Assembly (NCBI GenBank): GCA_032690845.1
Contig: CM064424.1
Coordinates: forward strand, 30,304,228-30,368,227
Direction of reading: 5' to 3'
Origin: Eleusine coracana subsp. coracana
Taxonomy: Eukaryota; Streptophyta; Magnoliopsida; Poales; Poaceae
DNA: 64,000 nucleotides
Both the position numbers and the translations under genes were made by a program. The notes under the pieces were generated by a model, which had not been told where the DNA came from, made no database searches, and saw only the letters and a program-made list of their open reading frames with translations. Below are positions 10,735 through 23,760 of the stretch, in pieces (the stretch's first letter is position 1; each line of letters opens with the position of its first letter).

Positions 10735-12538
10735 TGTTGACACGAAAAAACAGCAGTCGATCCTCCACGTGCAAACACGAGGCCTGGGAGATCTACTTAG
10801 CTCTAGTGCGGGTCCAATGGCACGCGATAGATGGTGTGCGGCATGCCAGTCAGTTTGATCATTCAACTGATGAGGTGGGCGCCTGTAAATCGACCGATGA
10901 TTGCTTCCAGGCACAGAGTCGATGTCGGCGTAGAGTCGTTGTAGGCAGAGTTGATGCAAGCCAATTCATGATTAATCATCGGCTTTATATTGATAACATA
11001 ACACATAAATCTACGAGGCGATCCACACTAGACTAACTACAATATTTAACGCCATATCGACCAGTTAATAGAATCACAATGCTGAGTCGATACAACGCCT
11101 TGACAAATAAAACTATATGATGATTCATCAACTATACAAATAGATCTAGTGCAACACACAGAGTTGATGAACCAAAGCCGATATAAAAGCTGAGCATCTA
11201 ATCACCTATCGGCTGCTACTAGTAACAAGACAACTCGTCGGCTAAACACCCGATGATACCAAAACAGACCCTCGCGACAAGAGCGTTCTTGTATGGTTGT
11301 CCAACTAGAAGACTAGACTTAATCGAGGCAGTTCTAGATATCCCAGAAGATCGGTCTGGGCCGAGATAGTTCTTGAAACGAATGAACGCCCACATAATAC
11401 TAGATCTAATTGCTAAAATCTATTCAGAGGTGACTCGAATATACAGATATAACTAGAATTGCATCACTAGAATTAACTACGATAGATCGGTTTTTTCCGA
11501 GACAGTAGCAGCTAATCCTAGTAAAATAATCTAGAAAGATCTAGTATACCGGATAACTAGCAATCACGATAAACTAACCAGAAGATCAGTCTACGCCGAG
11601 ACAGTCCTGGATAGGTCGCTGCGATCACCAGGGTGGCGAGTCCTTCGTCATGACACCAAGGTTGAACTAGTTGATGTAGCCTGCTTCATGATGATAAATC
11701 CGCCGGGGTGACGAGTCCTACATCTATCGTAGAGAGCCCGCTCTAGACGAAGAACCCATCAAGGTATACCTGTTTCCAGAGTGGCAATGCGTCGAAAAGT
11801 GTATTGATCAAGAGATGATTATAAATGACGTGCACCCTTTATATTTATTTATAGGGGCAGCAAGCACTTTAGCTTTCGTCAAGCCAACGTAACCTGAATC
11901 AATCTACGTACAAATACTATCCTAATACGATTTGATTTGGTTTCCATATCTAATCTTAACTTGCTAAGACAAATCTAATCATTTATTTATCCGGCAATGC
12001 TGCCATATTTTCCATGTACGCACATATGGCATTGACTCCTTGGCATCCTTCCTCTGCACGCCTCTGCATCTTGTATGCAACTAGGGAGCTGATGACTTTA
12101 TTCTCCTTAATTTTGTGACCCTTTTGAGATCCATATATGGCATCTACGGATATTTCTCCTTCTTGAATCTGATCTGCCCAGGAGTCTCTCGCCCTTGCTA
12201 GTTGATTTCCAAGTAACGCACACATCCCAATATCCAGTCAAGACAATTAAGTAGTATTTGCCTTCGATCAACCTGGCTGCCTCTTTTGATTAACATCACG
12301 TCAAAGGTTTCTTCAAGTACAGCCTGCATGAATGCTATCACCAAAATCCCACGTTTATACGTTTAGTATTTTCTCAAATTCTCATTGTCCAGCACATGCC
12401 TCTAGTGTCCAGCACGTGCCTCTAATGATACGATCTTGGCATATCTCCTCTAGCTCTTTTCTTCACAACATAAAGCTTCATATCAAATGGCTTCCCAACA
12501 CATGAACATGTGAGGATTGCCAAAATCCGGTGTCAATA
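10735..12538 (-). repeat. 3' LTR of the LARD-type element
   Basis: About 1.8 kb. It matches 17952-19704 along its whole length: the pairs CAGTTTGATCATTCAACTGAT/CATTTAACTGAT, GCTACTAGTAA, and the block around 11983-12225, which repeats at 19143-19400. The inner end reads TGTCAATA rather than TGTCAACA, one transition from the expected terminus. Confidence 0.85.
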
Positions 12539-15379
12539 CATGCCCCCAGTTTCGAAATATAATATATTATGTTCCAAAATTCTTTCTTTTTGCACCCCTT
12601 TTATTCGATCTCAGCAATGTCCAAAATTGATCAGTGTCGCTTCGCATGCCGAGTAATCAATATTTAGTATCATCTTTGTGGTCCATCTACTCGAAGCAAG
12701 TCGTGCGCTCAGAGCTCAGAGCCAGTTGTTGTAATCGACTCCTAAGGTGTACTGCTCCATGCTCAGTTGATAGAGAGAGAAGCAAGTTGATGCTCTCAGA
12801 AAATGCAGAGTGGGGCATACTTGATCCAGTGCTCACCATTGTACGTCTTCTTGGATGATATCTGCTGGTTGCATGTTCATCAAGTTCAAATTCCAATTCC
12901 AATTCCCAGATGAGTCTATTCGTATCAGGCGCATATGTTGCCCCCTCGATGTAGACTGCAGCATCGCACATGTACCATCCACTCGACCCGCACTTGTGAC
13001 TCATATCATTACCATCAGCTCATATATCAATATTCTTGTCCCAACAGGGCCGATGATAATTCACACCTTCTTTGTCACAACGACGCAATAGTCTGAAGCT
13101 TAGTCCTGATAGGCACGGTGGGTTGTCCATGGATCAGCGGGTCGCTTCCCCGGTCAGGATTCCGAAACTGCCTACGTGCCCAGATTTAGCCTTTGCTTCT
13201 CCAACCAAAATTATAGTATCAATATTATCAGGTCACTATCACATCGACTTCCTTAACTGCTCAGAATGATTCGATGCATACACATCTCCTTGCTGTTTGC
13301 GTCTTCTTGTATTAGACATCCAAGCATGTATGGTCGCACTGCACTACCCATATCGATTCTCCTGAATCCATTAGCAACACCTCTATAAGTAACTTCATTT
13401 TTCCAGTTTCCTTGCATGCTTTGCTATCAGCATCTTGGTGCTCCCCATGCAGTGTGCTGGATGCTCGGAACAGGCCGAAAGAGAGAACCCCGGACACCAT
13501 GCACATCGAAAAGAACCGGCCGATGACGAAGCAAAAAAAAACATATCGGCTTCTTCTTATCTCTTAATCACAACGAGTGGATTGGGATTCAGTGCTTCAC
13601 AGTGGCAAACCGATGCATATAATATCGATGATAGTCATCACATGATACAATCATCCATCAGTTCCGTCCCCTCTGGATGACGATAAAGTCCATGCGGCAT
13701 CCTGTTGATTATATCCTCAAAAGTCCTATTCATGTATTCGGCCTTCCCCTCGGTCACTAGGAAATTTCTCCGATGCTGTGGTGTGATGCTCAAAACAAAC
13801 AGATGGAGAGGAATCAAATCAATGTCTGAGAAAAATAGTGAGCAAAACACTGTACTTGCTTCCGATGCTACGTAGCTTTGGCGTGATTTCCATCAGTAAT
13901 TATATGGACTGAGGACCATAGCTGAAGTTGCCCGACAGCCGGAGTCTTGTTTCAATTGGCTAAACTACACATGTTCATCATTTCATCGGCAGGTACATCA
14001 TCTTGTAGTCCTTTGGTACTGCTCTCGCCAAACATCCTTTCACGATGATAATGGAATGAAATTAAAACCCAACTAATGACACGTGTAGTCTTTTGGCACC
14101 TGTCTGATAATGCTAAAACTATAACCTGCAAACTGACACAAGGTCAAGAATCCCAGCTTTACTCCTGATATATCTTCGTGCTACTGTTTTCGCTCTCCAC
14201 GAGCATGCCCCATGTAATTAATTAATATGACGACCAAAGCATGCAACCATGTATCTCTTCATAAATAAAGTAGCTCTGTGAACCACCAAGTAACTCGATC
14301 GGGCACCAATCAGAGACTTCAAAAATAAACACATCACCATAATTCTATTTTGAGTGCCGATGCCCCCTGAGTTGAATTTAGACTTCGATCAATAATAAAG
14401 AATTATGGACATCAGCATCTTCCTTCTCATCGGCTGATAACTGCTCTATATGACAAGCTGATGTTTCACCAAATTGTCACCTATCAACTTGATAAAACTT
14501 AAACCCATCGTCACGATTGAATGGATTGAACTAAACCAAGACAGCACCAACGCACAAGACGACAACTTAAATTCCACGTGCTGATAGGTTTGATAATTGC
14601 ACTGCTCCTTCTTCGACCAGCCTTGACCATATCCTTATAAATCATTCCATGCCTATGATTTACATTCTGAATGCCGATGCCTACCGAGTCCACGATCAGC
14701 ATTTGCTTGTGGGGCAATCAACACCAGCATCCCCCTTGTCAGTAGCTATTAGTTATCCATATCACCAGCACCATACCAAGTCAAGAAGATTTACACCACC
14801 GTCACACCAGTGGATGGTGAAATGATAATATCGGTTGTCTTCATGTATTGTACCACACATCGGCTCATAACAATACTTCAATCTGTCTTCATGCGATTCC
14901 ACCAGCCATTGATTCCAGATTTTTCCATAAAGTAATGCACAATGGTCCGTTACGTCTTCCCGTGTCCAACACCCATATAAGTCATTGCTTGGATCAAGTT
15001 GATGGGATGAAAGTCGATGCTTCTCTTCAAGTTCAGAATCAAATCAACTTCACTCTTGATATATTAGCCAACACCTCCAGTGTGAAAGACGAGACTTTGA
15101 TAGCTGACAGACGAGTCTAGACGAAACGACAGCGATGCGCCTGGAAGTTAAAATCTAGAGCACCTGACAGACGAAGACCGTAGCAGACTGGAGATCAATC
15201 GACTGATGCCATGTAAACACAAAAGCCGAAATCTTATTTTATCATCTATGAGTCACCAATCTGTGTGATCGAGAAACTCTGTTAGATATAATATGTGTTT
15301 GCCCATATTTTATTTAATAATGAATAAAGCCGAGACCTATATTAAATATAATGGTTTAATCCCATATAGAGTATTTACT

Positions 15380-15770
15380 GCATGTTGACTCGACTTAATA
15401 GTGGACTCTTGTTACACCTATTAGAGAAGTTGAGAGGGGTTAGAGGCAAGCCACGCACGCGTGCGCCGTGCCTGCCTGACGCGCGCGCATTAGGAAATTT
15501 TGCAGCAACCGCAAGGCAACACCTGCTCGGGTGTGCGGGCGATCAGGTTTTTGGGGAGCACTTGACGGCGCGACTGCTCGTCGACTTCTTCTCGGCGCAT
15601 CTACGATCCACGACTTCACTTCCACCCGGCGCCGTTCGAGGGACTGCATGACAACAACGTTCTACCTGTATCAACTAAGATCGACACTTCAAGCAACGTA
15701 CCATGACGACTGGTACGAATGGAGCTGTCGGTGCCTCCGGCACTGGTCCCTCCACGAGGTATATCCTTAA
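15380..15770 (+). mobile_element. Copia-like leader and gag-start fragment inside the LARD
   Basis: This block is markedly GC-richer than its surroundings. It contains GGCGATCAGGTTTTTGGGG and GACTGCTCGTCGACTTCTTC, then an ATG at 15703 followed by TTGTNGAVGASGTGPSTR. That order (a 5' leader with arginine-rich codons, then a gag start) resembles grass Ty1/copia elements as I remember them. No gag continues after about 22 residues. This is inference; another captured gene fragment is possible. Confidence 0.4.
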
Positions 15771-17164
15771 TCCACTTATGCTTACTAGTATGATTGTGAT
15801 CGTAGCTAGTAACTGTAACTTTGTGAACTTTATCATCACCTATATGCTGCTAATAATATGGATTAAATTCAACCTGAAAATAGCTAATATTTTAACAAAC
15901 TCAACATCAGCTAAGTCTCTGCTTCATCAGCCAACCTTGTTGTGCCTCTATCAGAGATATCGACTCTCCTTGTCTGACGAAACCACATGCATCGACTGAG
16001 CCACGATTCACCCAATATACATATCTTTAGAAGATGCAACCCACTAAGAGTCTTTAATTGCTATTTCTCTGTAACTACATTGAGCCACGTCACCTCACAA
16101 ATTTGGTCCATCTGATTTCCTTCTTTGCATAGATCTCCACCATCCACTGCTGCATTGCAAGTACTCGACCATGTGTAATCATAATTAGTACATCCTAAAC
16201 TTTCTTACCACTATTGCCTCCATTATTCTCATTATTCTCATTGATTACAATTTTCTCCCCGCTTTATCTTTTGCATAGGCCAATATCACGGGCAACATGA
16301 ACTGGGTGAGCCGTCATTATGCTTGCCTCCCTATTGATCTGTGTCTTTTTTGTCAATGCAAGCTGCCCGTTTCTTTTTTGTCACATGGATGCAGAAACTG
16401 CCGCTAATAAAGCTTCTTGTGCTCATTCTTCTTATTGCCAAATATGCATTTAGAAACTGCCGTCATTAGTGAAAAATTAATGTACAAACGTTTTTTTATT
16501 TCAATTCCTCTCTCACTCTCGGAATACTCAGAAGTGTACCTTTAAAATGCAAATGCTATATATATGACAGGCTACAACATTCCAAGACGAGGCGGAGGAG
16601 AGAGTAGTATTAGACTTGGAGCAAATATGCTGAGTTACTAATCTCCCACCATTCTCATCTGGTCACTGCTTTTTTACGATACCTTCGGTCCACCATCAGG
16701 CAAATATGCTGAGTTGCTAATCTCTCTCAGCTCAGTCTACGGAGGTTCTTTCCATGTTCTGAATTTCTTATTTTTCTCCTTCAAATTATTTGCATAATTA
16801 TCAAATCTTTCCATTTTTTCTCATTGTCATATTTGTCCTTGGTTACTCACATCTCAAATATGTATATATCACATCTCAATTGTTTTTGTTTTGCAGCTAA
16901 CCTCTGACAAGTTCATGCATGTCTTTTACCAAGTTCATATATGAAAGGGAGTAGAGTTGTCATATAGTCCTCCAGGGCACCATGGACATATTAAAATATA
17001 AGCTTTAAATATTATATTCGTTAGCTGTATTAAGAGCATGTGTAAATAATTTATGTTTCTATGTGTAATAAGTATCCGTTACAGTATTTTTTTTTATTGT
17101 ATGTAATTTAGGAACTAATGTTTGGCCTAAAAAATTAGGATTCTTACCAAGGACTCAAAAAATT

Positions 17165-17213
17165 ATTTCTTTTTATTCCTGCAGCAACGCGCGGGGAATC
17201 ATCTTATGCTAGA
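17165..17213 (+). mobile_element. Helitron-like 3' terminus
   Basis: CCTGCAGCAACGCGCGGGG can fold into a short GC hairpin (CCTGC with GCGGG). About a dozen bases later comes CTAG. A hairpin followed by CTRR is the Helitron 3' signature. The base after CTAG is A, not the usual T, and no 5' TC end was identified, so the extent is unknown. Confidence 0.4.
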
Positions 17214-17951
17214 ATATAGATACCAAACATTATTTAATGCATGCAGCCAATGATAAATTACTTTCTATCACTCATAATCCATCATTCCATAATAATCATT
17301 GGCTTTTAATCATACTTGAATCTGTCTTCAGTCATGGACTATGCCACCCAAGACAAAAATAAAATTGCTGCCATATCTTTTTATCGTCTGGAGCTAGGAG
17401 TCGTGACGTCTTTCAACTAATGAAAATGAGTCCCACCGGATTTTGGCAACTGAAATTTGTTCTTGAAGCCTATATTCCGAGACTCCAGAAATCTGTCACC
17501 GGCTAATCAACCACATCGGCCAGCATCTTTGTCTTGATTTAAATTCTAAGATGGCCGATGCTTCGAGTACAGCATTCTTCTGCTTCTTTGGCTCAAAATA
17601 CACATCGGCTTTTCCAGATATGTTGTTTCAATTCTAGTCCATGGGATACTTATAGCTGATGCACCAGACTGATAACTCATCCTTTTCTAATTTTCTCTTT
17701 ATTCACACCAGAAAGTAACCTTCCCGTGGCATCCTAATATTTTACCTTTTTTAGCCGACCTCTCTATAAGCATCAGAATAGATCAGCTTTCGTGATGATC
17801 CGTTGACTCATTGGCTGCACTTAACAATTATGAGTTAGGTCCTGAACTCTTCCTCGCCCACCGTCTCCAAATACTGATCAAGCAATTATAAATATGGATC
17901 CGATGACCACCAAATAATATGAGATGAGTCTCACCGCGTGTGTCAAAAGTG

Positions 17952-19704
17952 TGTTGACGTGAAAAAACAACAATCGATCCTCCACGTGGAGATCTGCTTA
18001 GCTCCAGTACAGATCCAATGACGTGCGGTAGATAGTGCGCGGCGTGCCAGTCAGTTTGATCATTTAACTGATAAGGTGTGCGTCTGCAAGTCGATCGATG
18101 ATTGCTCCTACACACAGAGTCGATGTCGGTGCAGAGTCGATGCAGGCCAATTCATGATTAATCATCGGCTTTATATTGATAACATAACGCATAAATCTAG
18201 GAGCCGATACACACTAGACTAACTATAATATTTAACACTCTATCGACCAGTTAATAGAAACACAATACTGAGTCGATACAATGCCTTGACAAATAAAGCT
18301 ATATGATGATTCATTGACTATACAAATAGATCTAGTACAACACACAGAGTCGTTGAACCAAAGCCGATATAAAAGCTAAGCATCTGATAACCTATCGGTT
18401 GCTACTAGTAAAAAGACAACTAGTCAGCTAAACACCCCAACGATACTTGAACAGACCCTCACAACGAGATCGTTCTTGTACGGTTATCCAACTAGAAGAT
18501 CGGACTTAACCGAGACAGTTCTAGATATCCTAGAAGATCGGTCTGAACCGAGACAGTTCTTGAAATAAACGAACGCCCACACAGTACTAGATCTAATGGC
18601 TAAAATCTATTCAGAGGTGACTCGAATATACAGATATAACTAGAATTGCATCACTAGAATTAACTATGATAGATCAGTTTTCCCGAGACAATATACAGCT
18701 AATCCTAATAAAACAACATAGAAAGATCTAGTATAACGGATAACTAGCAACCACGAAAAACTAACCAGAAGATCGGTCTACGTCGAGACAGTCCTAGGCA
18801 GGTCGCTGTGATCATCAGGATGGCGAGTCCTCTGCCCTATCGGCGAGGTCAAACTAGTCGATGCAGCCTGCTTCATGACGACGAACCCGCTGGGGTGACA
18901 AGTTCTACATCTATCGCAAAGAGCCCTCTAGATGAAGAACCTATCGGGGTATACCTGTTTCCAGGGTGGCGATGCGCCGAATAGTGTATTGATCAAGAGA
19001 TAATTACAAATGATATGCACCCTTTATATTTATAGGGGCAGCAAGGACTTTAGCTTTTGTCAAGCCAACGTAACCTGAACCAATCTACGTACAAATACTA
19101 TCCTAACACATTTTGATTTGGTTTCCATATCTAATCTTAACTTGCTAAGACAAATCTAATCATTTATTTATCCGGCAATGCTGCCATATTTTCCATGTAC
19201 GCACATATGACATTGACTTCTTAGCATCCTTCCTCTGCACGCCTCTGCATCTCGTATGCAACTAGGGAGCTGATGACTTTATTCTCCTTAATTTTGTGAC
19301 CCTTTTGAGATCCATATATGGCATCTATGGATACTTCTCCTTCCTCAATCTGATCTACCCAGGAGTCTCTCGCCCTTGCTAGTTGATTTCCAAATAATGC
19401 ACACATCTCAATATCCAACCAAGACAATTAAGTAATATATGCATGTGCCTTCCATCAACCTGGCTACCTCTTTTGATTAACATCACGTCAAAGGTTTCTT
19501 CAAGTACTACCTACATGAACGCTATCACCAAAATCCCACGGTTATACGTTTAATATTTTCTCACATTCTTAATGGCCAGCATGTGCCTCTGATGACACGA
19601 TCTTGGCATATCTCCTCCAGCTCTTTTCTTCACAACACAAAGCTTCATATCAAATGGCTTCCAACATATGAATATCTGTGGATTGCCAAAATCCGATGTC
19701 AACA
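17952..19704 (-). repeat. 5' LTR of the LARD-type element
   Basis: About 1.75 kb, ending TGTCAACA at 19704 and starting TGTTGACG at 17952. It is shorter than its partner because of small deletions (for example near 17990 and 19020). The LTRs differ by many substitutions and gaps, so the insertion is not recent. Confidence 0.85.
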
Positions 19705-20460
19705 GGACCATCATTAGGTAGCCAAAGGGAAAAAAGAGGAGCATTAGGAGGAGATATTAGATATCTTGAGAGTGCTAGACAGAGTAAGTTGAGAATCTAT
19801 TTATATCTAAGGTTAGAGTGTCCTTGAGAGTGTGCTCTAGATAGTAACTCTTGGTCTATAGTGAGACCTAGACCGGTTAGGCGTCGGTGATGAGCCTATC
19901 GTGATCGGTTGTAAAGCTCATCACATGTTTGTACACAGTTTTAGCCTACCGTTAAAAGGGGCATTGATAGTGAGCGTCCGTGTCGACTCGGGGAGTCTGG
20001 AAAGTTCTTGAGGGAGGCGAGTTTGTGCCTTGGTGGCAGCGGTTACGTGACCGTGTCTTCACTCCGGGAGTGATTACGGGCTCATGTGCGAAAACTCCAC
20101 TTGGTTGCGGGAGGGACCGGCATTCCGGCAGGAGTGATCCAACGAGTAGGGGAAGGCACCATCCTTCTGAGACCTCGGAAAAAAATTATGAGTATTTCTT
20201 GACCCTTCTCTTACTATTCCGCAATTGTGTGATATAGTTGATAGGTTGACTTGAGGCTTGCATACGCTAGTGTGTCTTAGCTTCTGCATTGCTCGCATCA
20301 TGAACAATAGCATATGTAAGATCATGAACACTAGCATGTGTAGGATCTTGGTCTCCTAGAATTGTTAGGTTGCAACAATTGCTAGGGTTAAGCGAGGAAA
20401 TAGAAGTATTTGTTGATTGTTGTCGGCTTACCGATTCACCCCCACCCATCTCGGTATGCC
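19705..20460 (+). mobile_element. Maximus-type LTR, right part
   Basis: It continues the LTR broken at 10734, matching the solo LTR: GAGGAGATATT, CTTGAGAGTGCTAGA, GTGAGACCTAGACCG, and GTGTCGACTCGGGGAGTC. Its 3' portion is shorter than in the solo LTR (the Leu/Tyr-coloured stretch after 20200 is reduced). The right border is approximate, where a CACTA coding exon appears to start. Confidence 0.7.
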
Positions 20461-23400
20461 TTCGATCCTGATAGTTCCTCTTCCTCCAATTTGTCAGGTG
20501 TTAGGTTGAGAGGTCCCTCTACCCTCCAAATGCGACCAATACCTCTTGAAAGACATGTAAGGTTCATGACCATTGAGGTTACCCCAAAGGTATGAATGTT
20601 TTGGTGATGAATGACAAACATGAAATATGACTAATGTCTACATAAGGGTTATGCGTGTAGGAAATCTTTCTACTTAATGATGATTGTTGACGGTTGCCTT
20701 GACGGTTGATGATAATGACCACAAGCATGGAGGCTTGATGATCTTGATGGAGTCCAAGGGACGATGGAGATGAATCAAGGCTAAAACAAGCTAGGAGCAA
20801 GTGTTTCGAACACTTGCCTAGTTGTTAAGGCTTGAATCTATAGAAAAAACTGGACTATCAAGGGGATCTAGATCATGTCTCTTAGGTCATACTAGTTGGT
20901 GATGTGCATGAATGCTTAATGAAATCACAAGCATTAGGTGGCAGTGGAGAAGCCAAGGAGCTATTAGAAGAAGCCGGGAAACAAAGTCAAGTGAGGATGA
21001 GGAGTTTTAGCTTCTGGAGATAGAGTTCGGATAGAGGGGTCAGAGAGACTGGATTGTACGGTCATCAGAGGATCGGACATCAGTGCTACGAGTAATCTAT
21101 TGCATGAAGATCCATAGAGACCGAACGGTATGGTCTATAGACTGGATAATATGGTCTGTATGGATGGGGAAATAACAAAGAGGAAGCAGTTTTAGATGCT
21201 CTCTGGAATGAGCAAGAAGTAAGGAGACCAGACGGTCCGGTCTACAAACCAGTCTGTCCGGTCTATGCAGAAGCGGTAGTAGACTAAAGTGCGAAGGTTA
21301 TGGAGGTGACGTACAGTAGAGACCGGATGGTTCAGTCTGGTAGAGACCGGACTGTACGGTCTGTACGTCCAGAAAGCTGTTTCATGGAGCAATGGCTAGT
21401 TTGAGATTGGAAGCCTATATAAACTCGTTGCTAGGGTCTTGGAGACCATTCTTGACCCATAGGATAGCTGGGAGCGTCAGTAGGGATCCGAGAGGAAAAG
21501 AGAGGAGCGCTAGGAGGAGATATTGGATATCTTGAAAGTGCTAGAGAGAGTAACTTGAGCTTCTATACACATCTAAGGCTAGGGTGTCCTTGAGGGTGTG
21601 ATTTAGGTTGTTATTCTTGGTCTATGGTGAGACCTAGACCGATTAGGTGTCGGTGATCGAGCCTATCATGATTGGTTGTGAAGGCCGTCAAACGTTTGCA
21701 CAAGGTTTGAGCCCGCTGTTGAAAAGGTCATCGATAGTGAGCGCTCGTGTCAACTCAGGGAGTCCGGCAAGTTCTTGAGGAAGGCGAGCTTGTGCCTTGG
21801 CGGCAGTGGTGATGCAACCATGTCTTCACTCCAGGAGTGATTGCGGGCTCGTATACGAGAACACCACTTGGTGGCGGGAGGGACCGTTACTCAGGTGGGA
21901 GTGGTCCAAGGGAAGGCGCTATTGTTTCGAGACCTCAGGAAAAAAAATCATCATCCATCTCTTACTCTACTCCTTACTTTGATGCCTTAGCTTTGATAAT
22001 TACATACCATTCTATTCATTCTTGTGTGCTTACCTTGCTCTTGTTGATTATCTTGTAGACTTGCATGAGTAGGCTCCTTTCTAGCTAGTAGTGTTTAGCT
22101 TCCGCATTTTATCACTAGCTTGTATAGGAGTTGCTTTGGCTTGGTTGATCACTCTCGTATATATTGTGCTACTCATGCTTATGTGCTCTAGTTCATTATC
22201 TTGTAGCTTTGCATAAGTAGGGTCCTTTGCTAGCTTGTTGTTTGCTTCCGCATGTTCTTAATTACTAGCTTGCATAAAAGTTGTATTGTCTTGCGTGTGA
22301 TCCACTAGTATGCTTAGGTTGTTTTTTCTTTCATAGAACTATTATCTTGCTAGTGTGATTACCACTAAAATTGATATAGGAGTTGTTTGAATGTTTCGTT
22401 TTAAGAATTGGTGAATTTGATACATATATTGAGTTTCCAATTCAATCCCCCCCCCCCCCCATTTTGATCACTCGGTCCTTTCAAGATAGCCGATAATCCG
22501 GCCCACTAGGTCTAGGTAAGAAACTTAAATGCTATCAGTACCTTTTTCATTTTATTTGTTGAAAAACACAATATATAAAAACTAATAATATTTCTTAATG
22601 ACTTGGACAAGGGTTGGGTGAGGATTTCTCCAGGTGATCACGATTGCAAAGTCAATGGCATTATAGGTCTTTTGTGCATGCTACACTTCGCTGGCCTAGT
22701 TCGGTATGGTGGAGGGGAGGAATCAACCTACACATGGGACCACTACATTGCCCCTGATTTAGAAGATCAGGATGGCAGGGTATTTGCCAACAAGGCAGAG
22801 TGGGTGGTGATTGAGTTATGGGTGCTTCCTTGTCCTATATTGCTCAATAAATCACATTAATTGGTTATTCTTTAAATACTTACAGGATATCACATCTACA
22901 TGCAGGATTTCTTCAGATGTCAGAGGGGCCATGAGGCCATGGCGACTTGTGTGGCTCATAGAGCCTGTCATAATCGCATGAAGGACATGCATTACGAGGC
23001 GCGTGTTCAGGTCATAGTATCAGACAACGCTATTCACTATGAAATGAAAATAAAGAAAAACTGAGGCAAGAAACTTGAATATTACCCGACAACAATACCT
23101 AGAGGTAAATATAGAACATTAATATTGATTTTTTCTGATTAAGTACGCTTGATTTGCTCTTTTTATAGTCATAATACTTGATGACGTGTACGTGCCTCCA
23201 TGATGGTGCATTCAGAATCACAAGTGGTGCAACCTCGAGTGAGAAGAGATGCACCAGGCTTGCCGAGAGCGGCATTACCCTCGAGGAATACAGGGCTAGA
23301 TGGGTATGCAAATTCATTTCTCTATTCTAACCATCAATACTGCACATTTTCTAATCATCTTGTTGTTTTGTTTTGTAGTCAGCGGCACATGATAGCCAGC

Positions 23401-23760
23401 CTTGCAGCCAACTCAAGGCATGGGCTTTGGCCCACAAAGGTAAGGCGACGTTCGACGTCGACTACAACTCGGAGGACTCACCTTCGGCATACAACAATGT
23501 AGTCGTCCATAGCCGCCTTAATGAGTACACATCAATGGCAAGGATGGTTCATGGGCCAGGGTGCAATCCAAGCACCTAAGACATTGATGGAGAAGTTTTC
23601 ATGACGGTGGGAGGAGGCAAGAAGCATGGACGATACTGGATTGTCGATAGAGTAATCGACACGACCCAGATTTGAGCGAGGATTACGAGCTCAAGCCCGG
23701 CTATACGTCCTCGGCCGGACACTGCACATTCCCGGATGGAGGCACTTCAGGTTATTTCAG
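20461..23760 (+). pseudogene. CACTA Transposase_24-type protein, exons split and decayed
   Basis: The first piece (20461-20555) reads SSSSSNLSGVRLRGPS and RPIPLERH. After the solo LTR the reading continues with a probable intron, then 22603-22860 (DKGWVRISPGDHDCKV, GIIGLLCMLHFAGLV, YTWDHYIAPD). More pieces lie at 22910-23010, 23195-23300 and 23380-23700 (with NEYTSMARM and GGGKKHGRYW). The domain is known from plant CACTA elements, accompanying the transposase; its exact role is uncertain. Stops and frame breaks, for example at 22858 and 23580, make it non-functional. Confidence 0.65.
20556..22483 (+). mobile_element. Solo Maximus-type copia LTR inside the CACTA element
   Basis: It starts TGTAAGG and ends CTTTCA after a C-rich run (22447-22460). 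About 1.93 kb. Flanks are AGACA (20551-20555) and AGATA (22484-22488), a 5-bp target duplication with one transition. No primer-binding site follows and no polypurine tract precedes it. A TATA-like CCTATATAAAC lies at 21413. It is the intact reference for the split LTR at 9894-10734 and 19705-20460. Confidence 0.8.

Larger units (their letters stand above)
12539..17951. mobile_element. Interior of the LARD-type element, non-coding patchwork
   Basis: No ORF longer than about 100 codons and no retroviral motif is visible. Words like ATCGGC and CGATGC are frequent. Two stretches stand out as foreign: a GC-richer piece at about 15380-15770 that resembles a copia leader and gag start, and a Helitron-like 3' end near 17180-17213. 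A short duplication (GCAAATATGCTGAGTT) occurs at about 16620 and 16699. The remainder is unassigned. Confidence 0.6.
10735..19704 (-). mobile_element. Non-autonomous LTR retrotransposon (LARD-type), whole element
   Basis: Two similar LTRs (10735-12538 and 17952-19704) flank 5.4 kb that hold no gag-pol. The outer ends are TGTTGACA and TGTCAACA. The minus-strand order is set by the purine run GGGGGCATG, which read on the minus strand precedes the LTR at 10735-12538 (12539-12552). Flanking bases are CGAGC (10730-10734) and GGACC (19705-19709). The uninterrupted homologous LTR reads GGAGC here, so each flank differs from that by one base, consistent with a decayed 5-bp target duplication. It must be mobilised by proteins from another element; which one cannot be told from this window. 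Confidence 0.8.

Noticed and set aside
22498..22510. CACTA word near 22504 as the left end of the CACTA element
   Set aside because: It lies inside the coding part of the transposon, after an exon piece, and lacks subterminal repeats.
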